A DNA stretch of 64,000 nt from Earliella scabrosa (GCA_022605405.1 JABYQQ010000007.1:2480001-2544000), one strand, 5' to 3'; shown: positions 1 to 11,659, counted from the stretch's first letter. Notes: a model not told the origin generated them from the letters alone. Program-made: numbers and translations.

Positions 1-642
1 CGCAAAGTCCATGCACGCACGCGGTCCTTTTCGTGGTACGTGTTCCACAGCTGCATTCCCATGTTATCAACTTTCAGGGACCAATCGGAAATACCACGAA
101 CAAACCTTGGAAGTAATCCCTGTATGTTGGGATTAGTGCGATGTGGCGTATCACGTGGAGAATGGACTCACAGACATCCTCACGCTTCACAAGGCCATCC
201 TTGATCGCGCGGGCGAGACCCTCACCAGCCTCCTTCTCGTTGCCGTAATCGAGCGCAGCATCGAAGAGACGGTAGCCCTCCTTGATCGCGTTGTAAACGG
301 TCTGGTTCCAATCTGTCGTGAGCTCTTGTTCTGCGGGCGCTTTCGATGCAGGAGAACTTACGTCTGCGCAGGTGGCCTTGTTGACCTAGTGGTGTGATTT
401 GGACATGAGGCTATGGAACGCTTGAGATAAACATGGGCGCGTACCTTCCAGAGACCGAAGCTATATTTTGACAAGAGGAAGAGGGAGTGTCAAAGAGTCT
501 CAATCTGACGCGTCCTGTTGGTGGCTCACCCTACAAGAGGCATCTATGGGACACGCAAGGAGTGAGATTGCTGGATACACGAGATATACGGCGGTGCGGT
601 TACCTTCGCGCCAGTGCGCTTGAGAGTGACGGTGGTGGCCAT
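1..642 (-). CDS. D-xylose reductase-type aldo/keto reductase, 5' part only
   Basis: This is the N-terminal part of an NAD(P)H-dependent aldo/keto reductase of the xylose/aldose reductase group, which reduces aldoses such as xylose to the polyol in the cytosol. The gene runs off the left edge. Exons read on the minus strand: 604-642, 530-543 (14 nt), 445-460 (16 nt), 172-385, 106-119 (14 nt), and one starting at 50. The spliced product starts [13 protein letters not shown] and continues with MPLVGFGLWKV, a [14 protein letters not shown] segment (the catalytic Asp and Tyr of the family) and ITSKLWNTYH. All phases agree. Exon 172-385 contains an in-frame GT-AG candidate near 331-361 that could be a short intron; reading through adds about 17 residues not expected from the family. 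The three micro-exons are notable. The family call is strong; the exact substrate is inferred. Confidence 0.85.
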
Positions 643-1023
643 GGCTGGTGAGACGGCTGGTGAGAGATCGAGAGAAAGGGTGGGGGGCCGAGTCGAGGAC
701 GACGGGGGCTATTTGAGGGTGCGGGATTGCGGGACCCGGGCGGAGACCGCGCGTGGCGGGCCGCGAGAAGAGCACTCGAGCAGGATGAGGACATATCGAT
801 ACCTATCGAACCCATCGATGCACGATTGGGAGCGGTCAAATGATATCATCCTCTCGCCCGGCCATTCGTCGGCGCATTCCCCTTTCTTGACCACCTGCCG
901 TATTTGGGCTTGGCGGAACATCCCGGAGAAACCCCCGCCACGTACCCGACTCGTTCCCCGCGCTCGCGTGTCGCGCCGCCGCCGTGCCAGGGCCTCTCGT
1001 TCCCGAACGTCGCGCGTCGGTCG

Positions 1024-2322
1024 ATGCACATCCACGTCGTCGGCCTCGGCGCAGTTGGCTCCTTCGTTGCCTTCCACCTCCGTCGCACTCTCGCCCCCAA
1101 GCACGCCGTCATCGCCCTCCACCGCAAGCAGTCCGCGCCCGCCATCGTCCAGCGCCCCCATGGCTGGTCCGTCCTCCTCGACGCCGACGGCGTCACCCAC
1201 ACCCAGGATGGAATTCTGCACCTCTCGTACAGCATGTTCAACAACATGCAGAAGGGTCGTATGTCCATGCTGAAGGAGGCCACACAACGACGCGGTGATT
1301 ATAGGTTACCCTTGTCCCGCCCAGAAGACCCCCACGCCATGCTTCCATTAGCTGGTCCCCTCGAGTGCCTCGTCGTTGCAACCAAGGCGTACGCCGTTCC
1401 CGCCGTCATGTGGGCTCTCCGCGAGTACATCTCCCGTGATACGACTATCGTTCTTCTGCACAACGGCATGGGTGTATACGAGCACCTCGTGCGCAACGTC
1501 TTCGACATGCCCCCTGATCGTCCCAACTTCATTCTCTGTACAAACACCCACGGCCTCTGGCGCAAGGATCCTCTCCATGTTGTCCAGACTGGTGTCGGCG
1601 AGATTCAGTTGGGTATCGCGCCCGACCCGCAGGGCCGCGACTACGAAGCCGTGCTTGCTCAGGCGCGTCCCGGGTCATATACAGAACTCTCCCTCGACGA
1701 CATCGCCAACCCTGCTGATCTAAATTCTTCCAATACACGCTACATCAACCTCCGGAACACGATCACCGCTCTGACTAGTGCCCGCGCACTCGGTGCGACA
1801 TGGAGACCCTTCCAAGAGGTGCAAACCGCGATGCGGAGGAAGCTGGTGGTCAACGCGTTCGTTAACCCCATCTCTGGTCTCCTCCAATGCAAGAACGGAG
1901 ATGTGTTGAAGCCACCTAACGGTCGCTGGGTCATGAAGCGTATCTGCGAAGAAGGGGAGACCGTGTTCAGAGCCCAGCTCGATAGCGAGAACAAGGGAAG
2001 GCATGGGGCGTATCTGGAGCTAGTAAAGAACAGAATTGGAGACGAGCCTCCTCTTGAGCCTCCCACACCTCACCCCTTCCCTCACGGTCTCACGGCAAGC
2101 TCTTTGCAGACCGAGGTTGAACGGATCGTCGAGCAGACCAAGAACAATTACTCCTCCATGTACCATGATCTGAAACACAACGAGGTGACGGAGATCGAGT
2201 ATATCAATGGTCACATCCGGGGACTGGCCCACTTGTACGGCAAGTCAGCCTTGGTGAACGAAACGCTCTACCAACTGGTCAAGATGCGTTCCGCCTATCC
2301 GTTCGCTGCGAAACCGTCATAA
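1024..2322 (+). CDS. 2-dehydropantoate 2-reductase (ketopantoate reductase, ApbA/PanE family)
   Basis: Single-exon gene for the NADPH-dependent enzyme that reduces ketopantoate to pantoate in pantothenate and coenzyme A synthesis. The start at 1024 gives MHIHVVGLGAVGS, placing the Rossmann glycine motif GLGAVG directly at the N-terminus as usual for the family. An in-frame ATG at 904 would add 40 Arg/Pro/Ser-rich residues that could act as a mitochondrial targeting sequence; the sequence cannot decide. The VVATKAY segment and the RKLVVNAFVNPISGL helix (conserved Lys and Asn of the C-terminal ApbA domain) are present. The product has 432 residues from 1024. The next gene is convergent, with about 310 bases between the stops. 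Confidence 0.88.
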   Translation: MHIHVVGLGAVGSFVAFHLRRTLAPKHAVIALHRKQSAPAIVQRPHGWSVLLDADGVTHTQDGILHLSYSMFNNMQKGRMSMLKEATQRRGDYRLPLSRPEDPHAMLPLAGPLECLVVATKAYAVPAVMWALREYISRDTTIVLLHNGMGVYEHLVRNVFDMPPDRPNFILCTNTHGLWRKDPLHVVQTGVGEIQLGIAPDPQGRDYEAVLAQARPGSYTELSLDDIANPADLNSSNTRYINLRNTITALTSARALGATWRPFQEVQTAMRRKLVVNAFVNPISGLLQCKNGDVLKPPNGRWVMKRICEEGETVFRAQLDSENKGRHGAYLELVKNRIGDEPPLEPPTPHPFPHGLTASSLQTEVERIVEQTKNNYSSMYHDLKHNEVTEIEYINGHIRGLAHLYGKSALVNETLYQLVKMRSAYPFAAKPS

Positions 2323-2632
2323 TTCCATCGGAAGTCAAACGTGCACACTCGACGCGATACGTACGTGTTTCGCAAGCATGAGCTTTTCGTCGATTCTCAT
2401 CGCATTCACAGCCTGTCTAGGCTTCGATCAGCTCGTGGTTGTATGCGCTCCGGTTCAACTTTTGTCGCGGTCCTTACCGACGACGATACCCTATCTATAA
2501 CCTACCTGGCTCCAGTCACGCCGTAACGCGGTCTCCGTCGTTCGCAAAAGTCGTCATACATCTCCCTAATCTAGACTACACATGCATCATTGTACAGTAC
2601 TCACACAAGTGTCATGCACCAATTGTAGAACA
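2323..2632. other. Intergenic spacer between convergent genes
   Basis: 310 bases between the stop of the ketopantoate reductase gene and the stop of the first FBXO21-like gene. It must hold both 3' ends. I see no ORF with family features and no repeat. Confidence 0.6.
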
Positions 2633-4688
2633 TCATGCGCCATCTGTGCTCGTGTTTGTAGCTTGAGAACTCGACTGCTGCTCTGACCATCGTGCCCCGA
2701 CCTCGCAATCGTCCGGATATTGGTGCCGAAGCTCGATGGTAGGAATAAGGCGTCCACCAACACCGTCTTCGCGCGGAATATGTGCGTCTTCAAAGAACCT
2801 TCCAAACTGATAGATGTGCTTCCGCAACCAGAGCAGTCTGGACGGTGTGAGAGGGATGGGTGTGAAGGGCTGTTCGTCAAGATAATCTGGGAGATGTCAG
2901 CAGTATGTGGGGGGAGAATCGCGACCACGCACTGCGGAAGCCGGACTCTGTGACCACGGTGTACATCCCCATGTGTGCCCCTAGCTCCTCTGGTGGCGTC
3001 GCATGTATCTATGCACCATCACAAGTCATGCACGGACTCATTAGCAGAGCTGAGACCACGTTCACGTACTTTCCAGCCAATGACGCATCCAATACCATGT
3101 TCCGAGTGGGATATCACCTGTCCCACAAAGGACCTGAATGCGAGCTGCTTGAAGTCATCCTCCTTCGGACGGGGGCTAGGTTCTCGAACTTGGTAGTCCA
3201 ACCGTTCTCCAGAACGCGACTCCAAGTCGCTCAAGAACTTCTCTCTTCGATCGGCCGAGAGCATCGGCGCGAGCCCATGCACGTAGACAACCTCCGCGTC
3301 AAGCGGGCAATCTTCCGCGCAGTGTGGGGCGGTCCCCGCGAGCAGCCCTGCATTGAGGGTGAGGAAGGCGGCCATGCATGCGTACACGATCCTCTCGACA
3401 CCGTGGCCGTGTTGGTCCTTGTACTGCATGTTACCGTGCATGGTCGAGAACAGATTGTTCAGGACGCGCGACAGGATGGTGAGAGGGGCAGCCGGTCGGA
3501 CAGCGTCCGCGGGGAAGCCCGTCTGCATGCCAGCTTCGGCGAGCATCACGGAGGGCTCCTTCGACGAGAATACGATCGGAGGCGGTTTCGATTCATCGGT
3601 GGGATCGAACAGGATGTCGCCCTTGGTCGGATCGGGCGAGGTGATGTGGCAGAGAACCTTACGCGGGGTGTTGGTGGGGGCGGCCTGGATCCCGAGCCGA
3701 CGGCATATTGCACAGAAGACGTGGCACATGGACATCGGGATGGTATGCGCGCGGCCGGCATCGAGGAAGAAGTGGGGAAACTGGTTGAATGGATGGTAGA
3801 ATAGTGGACCTGGCGAGCTAAATTAGCTCTAACGATTCAAGGTTCAGTTCGTGCACGACAAAGTTACCTGCGGCGATCGCAAAGCCCTCGTCATGCATGA
3901 AGTCACGGATTCCCATCGCGACACGAGGCATATCAAAGTCTGGCTTCGTACGGTCCCACTCAAGACCCTCAGAGCTCAGCCGTACTTGGCATCGAGCGGC
4001 GAGGTCGTCAAGCCGAGTGACTATCTGTATGGTCGTATGTTTGAACATCCAATCAGCATCTTGTAGGCCACAGTCACCAACTCACCTGAGAGGCCGGGAC
4101 GTCCGCGAAGGCGGACAACCCGATCAAGAGCTCCTCGAACGCGCTGGGGTCACTCTCGTGCGACATCCCATACCACGTTCGGATCGACTGCAGACGGCAG
4201 AGTGCACCCAGTGCAGCCTTCGCCCAGAAGCTCCTTGGAAGCGCCTCAGGGACCGGGTCTACATTCATGTCGTCCACCGTGGGGTCGCGGAAGCACCGAG
4301 GAATGGGGAGCTCCGCCTCGATCTGCAGAGCGTCCCACGCATCGCATGCACACTCGAGTGCGAAGCGGCCAGCAGAAGGTTTGAGGTCCTCTGGATGAGC
4401 GCGAATGTGGTCGAGAAGCTGCAGTGCGGTCCGATCAATGGTGTGACGCTCGATGTACATCATACGCCAATCGTTGAGCCTCGCGCGCCGCTCCGTCTCT
4501 TTGGGCGAGAGCTCGCTGGAGACATAGTGAGAGCGGTAGAGATGCTCCCACACGGACTTGTCGAGGGCAGCTGCGCGAGTAACTGAATTAGCGGAAAGAT
4601 AGCTGACGATCGTCTTGACCGATGTCAGCTCTCGACCAGAGAATTGTTTGAGGATATAGATGTGCAGCTCAACAGGAAGGAGAGACAT
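2633..4688 (-). CDS. FBXO21-like F-box protein with SirB1/transglutaminase-like and YccV domains (copy 1)
   Basis: Five exons on the minus strand: 4086-4688, 3868-4024, 3070-3809, 2933-3008, 2633-2886; phases close to 609 residues. The protein begins MSLLPVELHIYIL, an F-box-like first helix, which points to a role as substrate receptor of an SCF ubiquitin ligase. The middle (PMSMCHVFCAICRRLGI and following) resembles the SirB1/transglutaminase-like domain, and the part near residues 480-520 (FVGQVISHSEHGIGCVIGW) is typical of the YccV/HspQ-like domain. This domain order is that of FBXO21-type proteins. The start at 4688 was chosen because it directly precedes the F-box; an upstream in-frame ATG at 4805 has a less likely leader. 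A paralogue with introns at matching positions follows on the same strand at 4972-7119. Confidence 0.82.
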
Positions 4689-4971
4689 TGTCGATGGTCT
4701 CGAGATAAAGTAGATGTCGGCTGATCCAACGTCGTGGTTCAAGTAGAAGATATGAGCCGGGCGCCTCATATATGAACGAAGCGATCCTGCCGATCTTCTC
4801 TGCATGTCAAGGACACGCGCATGCGCCGCACCTGACAGAATGCTCAGAGCTGTTCAGACAGTGGACGTCATGCTTGGAGTGTAGTAACAAAACATCCTTT
4901 CTGAGAAGTTCTTCTATAGCAATCAAGATGTCCTGACAAAGCCGCAAAGATCAGGGTGAGCACGTCTGTGG

Positions 4972-7119
4972 TTACGCAGCATAGGGTACCAATTCAGGAA
5001 TCCCGTCTTCGGGGTACAGCGTGCGCATCTCCGCCGTCATAACGAGACGCATGGGATCCCCCTTCTGGTCCACCTCCGAGAACGACACGTCCTCGACGTA
5101 GCGTCCAAAGTGAGACCATTGGATATACAGCGACCGCGCCGAACGCTTGGTCAGGCCAACATGCTTGACGTATTGCTTGGTTGAGACTACCGGGGCCCGT
5201 GCTGGAAAGGCGTCAGGTACTGTCTCACCGGTCGCAAGCCGATGCACTTACTGGCATCGATGGTGCCGGGTAACGCCAACCGTACGTCAAGGACGGGCTT
5301 GCCAGCATACTCGCCTTCCATGTTCCGTATGACCTACAAAACAAGTTGTCAGACATGCCCCATACCTGCATACAAAGCGCACAAGAACGTTGGCGTACCT
5401 CCCAGTCCCAAACGAAACCCTCTTCGGGATCGTGTTCGTCGTATGTGATGACCCGGCCCACATACGGCATGTCCGGGCGGTCAGGGTGGCACGACCTGCG
5501 CCTCACCGTGACGAGCGCGTCGACGTTCTCTGACCTCTCAACCACTTTCCGCATCTCGTCCGCGACCTCCCCAGCCCTCGTCCCATGCTGTGCACCCGCC
5601 AAGAGCACGTCGAGCATGATGACCTGCCCGTCCAATGGGCAGTTTTCCGCAAGGAGTCTCCCAGGGACGAGGTCGGGCGGCTTCGCTAGCCCCTGGTGCA
5701 CGGCGAGCAGACACTGCACAGCGTGTGCGGCGAGTATGCTCTTCTCCTTCTCCGAAATGATCCAGTCGTCGGGATCCCCTTGAGAGTAGCGGCCGAGTCC
5801 CGAACCGGCCTCCGATAGAGCCATGACGAGGAATTGTGATGGCTTGTACGGAGGGGCGCAAGCGAGCATGGCTATGCTTTTGTACTCGTCGGAGAGCCCG
5901 GGTCCTCCGCCGCCGCCTGGCAGAGAAGCTGCGATTCCCACCATCTGCTGGTACCTCTCTGACTCGGTGACTGGGATCACAGACGGAGCAGGCGAGAACG
6001 CGACGATGACAGGGACGTCGTCGGCGCCCTGCCAGTGGGGACGGATGCAGCAGACGGGGATGAAGTCTGTGTTTTCGGAGCGCAATGTCGGGTACGCGTC
6101 CAGCCCGAGGCGGCGGCATATGGCCACCAAGTACCAGACTTTGGCTAGGTCGCTGACCACGAAGTCGATCTCGTCCGTGAGCAGTGCATGTGGATAGAGG
6201 GCTACCAGGTGCTCATCCGAGACTGGATCATCTGTAAAATAGTCAGTATCCCGTTTCTGCAAGACCTAGTAGGACGTCAACCTACGGGCAGTCAGGTTGA
6301 ACTGTCCATTGCGCATCACATCAAGGAGCACCTCGCACACCTTGTGGAGGTCGAACTCTCGGTTGAATCGGTCCATCACGACATGTCTTTCGTTGAGCCA
6401 CGAGCGGCAGTTCTCGGCAGCCTGGTCCAGCTCCTTCGCAAGCTAGTTCGTCTCAATCAACCCAACCCTCCCTCGCGCAAACCGCACAGGCAGAAACTCA
6501 CCGAATAAGGCGACCACCCAAAGAACGCCGAAAAGCCCATCAACACCTCCTCAAACGTGACCTCATCGTCCCCCGCAACAGCCCGCTTCCACATCTCGAC
6601 CGCCCAGTACCTCGCAATCACGCCCTGCACCGCACGCGCCCAGTACCTCCGCGGGAACGCCTGCGGCGCCGGATCCCGCTCGCTGTTGAGATGGTGCGGG
6701 CTCCGGAAGTACTTGGGCAGTGGCAACACCGTCTCCGCCGTCAACGCGTCCCACACGTCGAACGAGTACTCCCGCGCCAGCACGCGCGCCCGTGCGCCCC
6801 GTCCGGCAATGTTCAGCCGGATCTCGTCGACGAGCAAGAGCGCCTCGCGGTCGAGCCGGCGCCGCTCGACGAAGAGCCTGAAGTAGTCGTCCCCGAACTG
6901 CGCCCGGCGCCGCGCCTCGTGCGCGGGCACACACTGCGTGTACCGCCGCTTGTAGATGGGCTTCCACACCAAAGAGGAGGATGCTGCGGCGCGCAGGTAC
7001 GTGCTGGTGCTGAGAACGCTGTGGAGCGTCCTGAGCGTCGACGCGTCTTCGAGCGGGAGGAAGTTGAGGGTATGCGTGTAGAGCTCGACGGGAAGCTCTG
7101 GACGCGTTTTGCGGTCCAT
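4972..7119 (-). CDS. FBXO21-like F-box protein with SirB1/transglutaminase-like and YccV domains (copy 2)
   Basis: Five exons on the minus strand: 6502-7119, 6286-6442, 5399-6231, 5252-5333, 4972-5201; phases close to 639 residues. It begins MDRKTRPELPVELYTHTLNF (F-box helix). The middle part (VWYLVAICRRLGLDAYP) matches the SirB1-like region of copy 1, and MPYVGRVITYDEHDPEEGFV then a WDWEV stretch is the YccV-like part. Exon 2 is 157 nt in both copies and the intron phases agree (0,1,0,1), so the pair arose by tandem duplication. The start at 7119 gives the canonical F-box; in-frame ATG codons further upstream would extend into a Ser/His-rich leader. The likely role is an SCF substrate receptor; the substrate is unknown. 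Confidence 0.82.
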
Positions 7120-7442
7120 GTCGCGAGATTCACGCGTCCTTCGCGGATGCAAAGATGTAGCAGAGCCCGTGTGGAGGTGGGAAAGAGAGGACACACCTGG
7201 GACGTACCAAGGTAGACAAAAAGTAAGGAGGGACCCACGAGCGTCTATATATACACCCATTTGCCGAGGCCGAATGGTGGCGTCCTACTGGAACCGCGCG
7301 GGCGGATACTGGGATGCACACAACGTGGGTACATATATTGAGCAGAGCAGTCTACAGCGAATTACAGCATAAAATATGAGACAAAATCCGTCGTGATAGT
7401 CCAATATGCGTGTCACAGTACAACAGCATGGTGCGTCGAACC
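7120..7442. other. Upstream region of FBXO21-like copy 2 and 3' end of fucosyltransferase gene
   Basis: Both flanking genes are on the minus strand. The stretch holds a TATATATA run at 7246-7253, about 130 bases upstream of the ATG at 7119, which may be the promoter TATA of FBXO21-like copy 2. No coding signal was seen. Confidence 0.4.
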
Positions 7443-9290
7443 CTAGTGGTCGTCAGCACCCTTGTATCCCCACATGACGGTGCGGGTTGCACCGTCGTGC
7501 CACGTCTCGACCCTGCGTCGCGACAGAATCGAGTACGTGGACCTGTCAGTCCCGACGAAGCCCAGCGCGTTCGACTGGATGGCGGCGTCGAGGATGACGG
7601 GATACCATTTTCCAAAGGCCTCCTCTGTGCCGAGTCCGACGTGGTCGATGGTCTTCCAACCCATGGCCTTCACCTCGTCCCACCAGGCGGGGTCCGACTC
7701 GTCACTCGTGATGATGACGTGCGACATGGGGATATCGACACCCTTGCGTTCACGAAGCTCGTCTTGTACCTCCCTGCGGGACGTTAACGTGAGCACCTGG
7801 ACCTAGTCCGCTTCGGTATAGATCACGCACCTTACTCGCCGAGCGATGACGGGCAGAGGAGCAAAGCAGTCGTCTGGGTTCTCGGCCATCCAGCACCAGT
7901 TCTTGAAGTCGCCGTGACGGACATGAATAGCGATGTACTGCGGTGCGACTGTGAGCATGCTATGTCATATAGAGTAACGCCGATCAATACTCACAGGTGG
8001 GACTTCGGAACCAACAGGCAGCTGTAGAGTCTGTCGGACGTAATGTCTCGCGAGTATCTCAATGCGCTGTGTCCACCTGAAGTAGCGCAGAACGTATCTC
8101 CACATCGGCGCATAGTCGAAGTCATACTCGTAAGACTGGTGGAATGGGTGAGCGAAGGAACATGGTACTTAAGACGGACACCGACCTGCTGGGCACATGC
8201 ATAGTACAGGTAGTCGTAGCAGAGGAGGTGGTCGTCGGGGTCGAGCAATGCGTTGTGGAGGGGAGATGGAGAGGGGTTGCCGATGTTCTTTGCGCGCTCT
8301 TGGGGGAAGCTCAGACGCGCAAGGGACCAGAACGTACTGCACATGTCGTGAGGGTAGTCAGGAATCATCTTCACCCACGCGGGGGCCTTCGTGTACGAGA
8401 TGTCTGTCAAAGAAGTGTGTCAGGGAAGAGGAAGCGACAGTTTAACGTATTGCGCATACCGAGCTTGAGCCAGTCAGGAACCGCGCTATTTCTGGGGTGG
8501 TGTTCGTTGCTTTGGACAGCTTCCCAGACATTCCAGCAGCCGAGGTCGTCGACGACGTCGCTTTCAGGGTCCTTGACGTCCTCCCATTCGAGAATCTGGA
8601 TACCAGACTCGGTGTTGAAACGCGGGACGTCGAAGACCTCCCCGAATGCGATGGGGGCAACATGACCGCCAATATGGGAGGGGGTGAACATGCCGATGAT
8701 GGGTACCCGGTCGGTAAGAGTGCCGAGGTAGATGAGATTCGCGTATGTCATGACATCGTTGGCTGAAGGGCAGATGGCGGGAAAACGTAAGGGTCAGTAG
8801 AGGTGGGACAAGCGAGAATTTGGGACGCACTCCATCCTGCAGATATCCAAGAAGTAATGTACTTGGTGTCGTTCCGTAGGTTGTCGCGGAAGCTGGGAGT
8901 GGGAGGGCCGAGGACAAGCGGGGAGTACTCCTCCTCTTCCAGCTCGGGCTCTGAGCCAAGGTCGTGATGGAGGGAAGGATCCTCGGCAGGCGGAGAAGGA
9001 GAGTCGGAGTCGGGTGATGGTGGCGCGGCGGAACCGTAGGTGGGGACTACCAGGAGAGGGTTGGGAGCATGGCCGAGGAAGGTGAAGGAGACGGCGAGGA
9101 GAGAAAGGACAGTGAGGCAGAGGACCGCGAGGAGGGGCCTGCGTTTGCGGAGGAACATGAAGCGGTTGAAGAGAGAGCGCGACGTGGGAGCAGAAAGGGC
9201 GGGCTCATATGGACCTGGATCCGCATAGGGGAGAAGGGGCAATCTTGAGTCGGAGCGAGCATGATGTGCCGATCTTTCGCTGGTGCTCAT
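7443..9290 (-). CDS. Membrane-anchored O-fucosyltransferase-like glycosyltransferase
   Basis: Six exons on the minus strand: 8831-9290, 8460-8762, 8186-8403, 7995-8135, 7831-7937, 7443-7773; phases close to 519 residues. Residues about 52-73 form one hydrophobic segment after a basic RKRR stretch, which predicts a type II Golgi membrane protein, followed by a Pro/Ser/Glu-rich stem. The catalytic part has the HVRHGDF motif (HxRxGD) of GDP-fucose-using families such as protein O-fucosyltransferases, then IITSDESDPAWW and GTDRSTYSILSRRR near the end, also typical of that superfamily. The divergently transcribed neighbour at 10187 encodes a GDP-fucose transporter-like protein, which supports GDP-fucose as the donor. 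Whether the acceptor is a protein or a polysaccharide cannot be told from the sequence. Confidence 0.8.
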
Positions 9291-10186
9291 TGCTGCAGCT
9301 TGTTGGATGGCCTCCGACGGACACAGCGAGGACGTCGACGGGGCGGTGGCGGGCGGCGGCAGCGACGAGGAGACGCATGGCTATCGTATTTAGATCACGA
9401 AGGGCGACAATGCGGCGGGTGGACGGAGGCCTCCTCGAGGCGTCTCTCGCTCAAGGCCTCTCTGGCCGCAGCGCATTCACTCCGAGCACGGCAGGCGAGA
9501 CACACGCGCGTCTCCCTTGCCGTCCCTGCCAGATCCCTCAGATCCCGCCCCGATCCTGTGGGGATCCTTTGGCGCCCACCAGCCCCGGTAACGCGGGTCA
9601 CGTCACGTCTCCGTGCCGGCAGTCTCGCAGCCATCTCGGGCTCTCGATCAACGTCCATGGCCCGGGCCTCCCGCCCCCAGACGCAGCCCTCCCATGTCCC
9701 CGGCGGCGTGGATGGTTTCCTCGGCGCGTGCGCTTTCTCTTCAGCAATCACCGTGCCATCGTCGACATGTCCGCGGTTGCCCGATGTCTCGAGATCAGTG
9801 CAGCTGCCCCGCCTCGAGCGCAGCTGCCGTACATGGTCGTAAGTAATTATATTTCGGAGGCTCCCAGGTACTCCCGGACTCGTCGGCCGGCCACCGTGCC
9901 CCAAGACCTTCCCGTCGACCTCACTCGAATCTGATTGTACAGTCCCACGTAAAAAATAATGCTCTCGTGCATCGAAGCTAGCCACCCAAGGGCCTGGCCG
10001 CCCGCGTCTGCCGCGCGCATCTCTCCCTGTCAATCTGCGCCTCATGCCCGCCTTATTATCGCCGTCCTCCCTGCCCACTAAAATGCCCCGCCCCAGCCGT
10101 TCCGTCCACAGCGAACGTGCCTCCGTCGGCCGTCCTCTCCTTCGCTTTCTTTCTTCAGCTTCACCCCGGGCACCATCTTCAGCACA
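9291..10186. promoter_or_regulatory. Shared upstream region of the divergent fucosyltransferase and GDP-fucose transporter genes
   Basis: 896 GC-rich bases between two start codons that point away from each other. The long open frames in this stretch look like composition artefacts (Arg/Ser/Pro-rich, with no family motif). A bidirectional promoter is plausible, but no clear TATA box or operator pair was found. Confidence 0.45.
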
Positions 10187-11659
10187 ATGGATACCAAGTC
10201 CATTCCACAGCGATGGCAAGTGGCCGGCGTCGTGTCCTTCTACATGTCCGCCGCCCTGGTGGTATGTCATAGCCACAGCCCGAATACGTCACATCTAAGC
10301 TGACCCGTTTTGGCAGATGGTCTTCGTGTAGGTTGCGCGTACCTAGGCCTGCTGATGCCTTCGGGCCAATCTCACGCATCCTTGCAGCAACAAGGCGGTC
10401 CTAAACTCATCGCCAGACCTTCCCCTGCTGTTCCTCCTCATCCAGCTCGTGCTCGCCGTGGTCCTCCTCCATGGCGCTGCACGCATCACACCCAAGGTCG
10501 AAATCCCAAGGCTTGAGATGCAGACTGCCAAGAAGCTTGCCCCCGTGACTATTGTCAATGTCACAGGCCTCGTCTTCAATATCCTCTGCCTCCGCGGAGT
10601 AGAGGCGTCTTTCTTCCAGGTATGTTCCCCTTGCCCATCGCAGTACGCAGTCACTGATTTGGATGTGCCCACAGATTGCCAGAGGTCTTGTCCTGCCCTT
10701 GACGATCATCGTTTCCTCCATACACGGTCGCTCTGTCCCATCATTCCGTGTGCTCCTTGCCGCGTTCATAGTCACCTTCGGTTTCTTCGTCGGTGTCGCT
10801 CCCGACTCTGCAGCGGCACACTGGCGTGAGGCCCCCAGCCAGTCCTCGATCATTTATGGCGTACTCTCCTCCCTCTTCATCGCCATCCACGCAGTTCTTA
10901 TCAAGGTTTCGCTGCCGCACGCGCACAACTCGACCATCCAGCTCGCATACTGGCAGAACTTCGGTTCCGCAATCCTGCTGGCGCCATTCATCGTGTTCCA
11001 GGGAGAACTCGCGAAGCTCTCAGAGTTGTATCGCACGCCGACATGGAATGCTGAGGTGTTTGTGTGGGGAAGCATCGTCACCGGCATATTCGGCTTCCTT
11101 CTTTGTGTCGCCGGGTTGCTCAGTATCAAGGTTACGAGCCCGGTGACACACATGTTCTCCAGCGTAAGTCCGCCACTACCGGACCCATGCACTCTGTCGC
11201 TGACTTCCCTGCCACATCCGATCCTTCTGCGGCTGCTATCTCTGTCTCTTTGGCGCACTCAGGCCGCGCGCTCCGCCATCCAGACGCTGCTCGGCGTCTG
11301 GCTCTTCAGCGACCTGCTCACGAGGTGAGTGCGTCCCTGATTTGCTTCAGCGTCGGCCTTCTTCACGCGCCCAAACACCCTTATTCCCGATTGCCTTCTG
11401 TGCCTCGCCATACAGATAGGCAGTGGAGCCATATGCTGACCACCGCGGCTGTTGCAGGAACCGCGTTGCGTCCATCCTCATAATCGCCGCCGGGACGATG
11501 TACTACACCTGGGTGAAGCACGTCGAGTCCGCACCAGCGCCGCAGCGACCCGCGCCTGGCCCGCTGGATGATGTCGAGGCTCGGGCGGGCCTCCTGCACG
11601 ATCCGGAGGTGAATGATGAAGTGTACGACATGCAGGAGAAGAAGGCGCCGCCGCCGTAG
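10187..11659 (+). CDS. GDP-fucose transporter-like nucleotide-sugar carrier (SLC35C1 type)
   Basis: Six exons: 10187-10261, 10317-10327 (11 nt), 10388-10619, 10675-11163, 11263-11324, 11458-11659; phases close to 356 residues. The protein has about ten hydrophobic segments and fits the drug/metabolite transporter superfamily; it should exchange a GDP-sugar for GMP in the Golgi. Motifs close to animal GDP-fucose transporters are FNILCLRGVEASFFQIARGL, ending in IKVTSPVTHMFSSAARSAIQ and AGTMYYTWVK. The cytosolic tail is short and acidic. The head-to-head fucosyltransferase-like gene makes GDP-fucose the most likely cargo; GDP-mannose is the alternative. The 11-nt exon (MVFV with a split codon) is needed to keep the frame. 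Confidence 0.83.

Noticed and set aside
362..385. Separate 24-nt exon followed by a roughly 35-nt intron in the aldo/keto reductase
   Set aside because: The intron would be shorter than others in the window and the frame is open through it; kept only as an alternative in the gene entry.
709..1287. Open frames antisense to the ketopantoate reductase gene
   Set aside because: No family motifs, and the opposite strand encodes a clear enzyme. They are shadows of its codon bias.
9395..10276. Long minus-strand open frame (293 codons) upstream of the GDP-fucose transporter
   Set aside because: Arg/Gly/Glu-rich reading typical of antisense frames in GC-rich DNA, no motif, and it overlaps the start of a well-supported gene.
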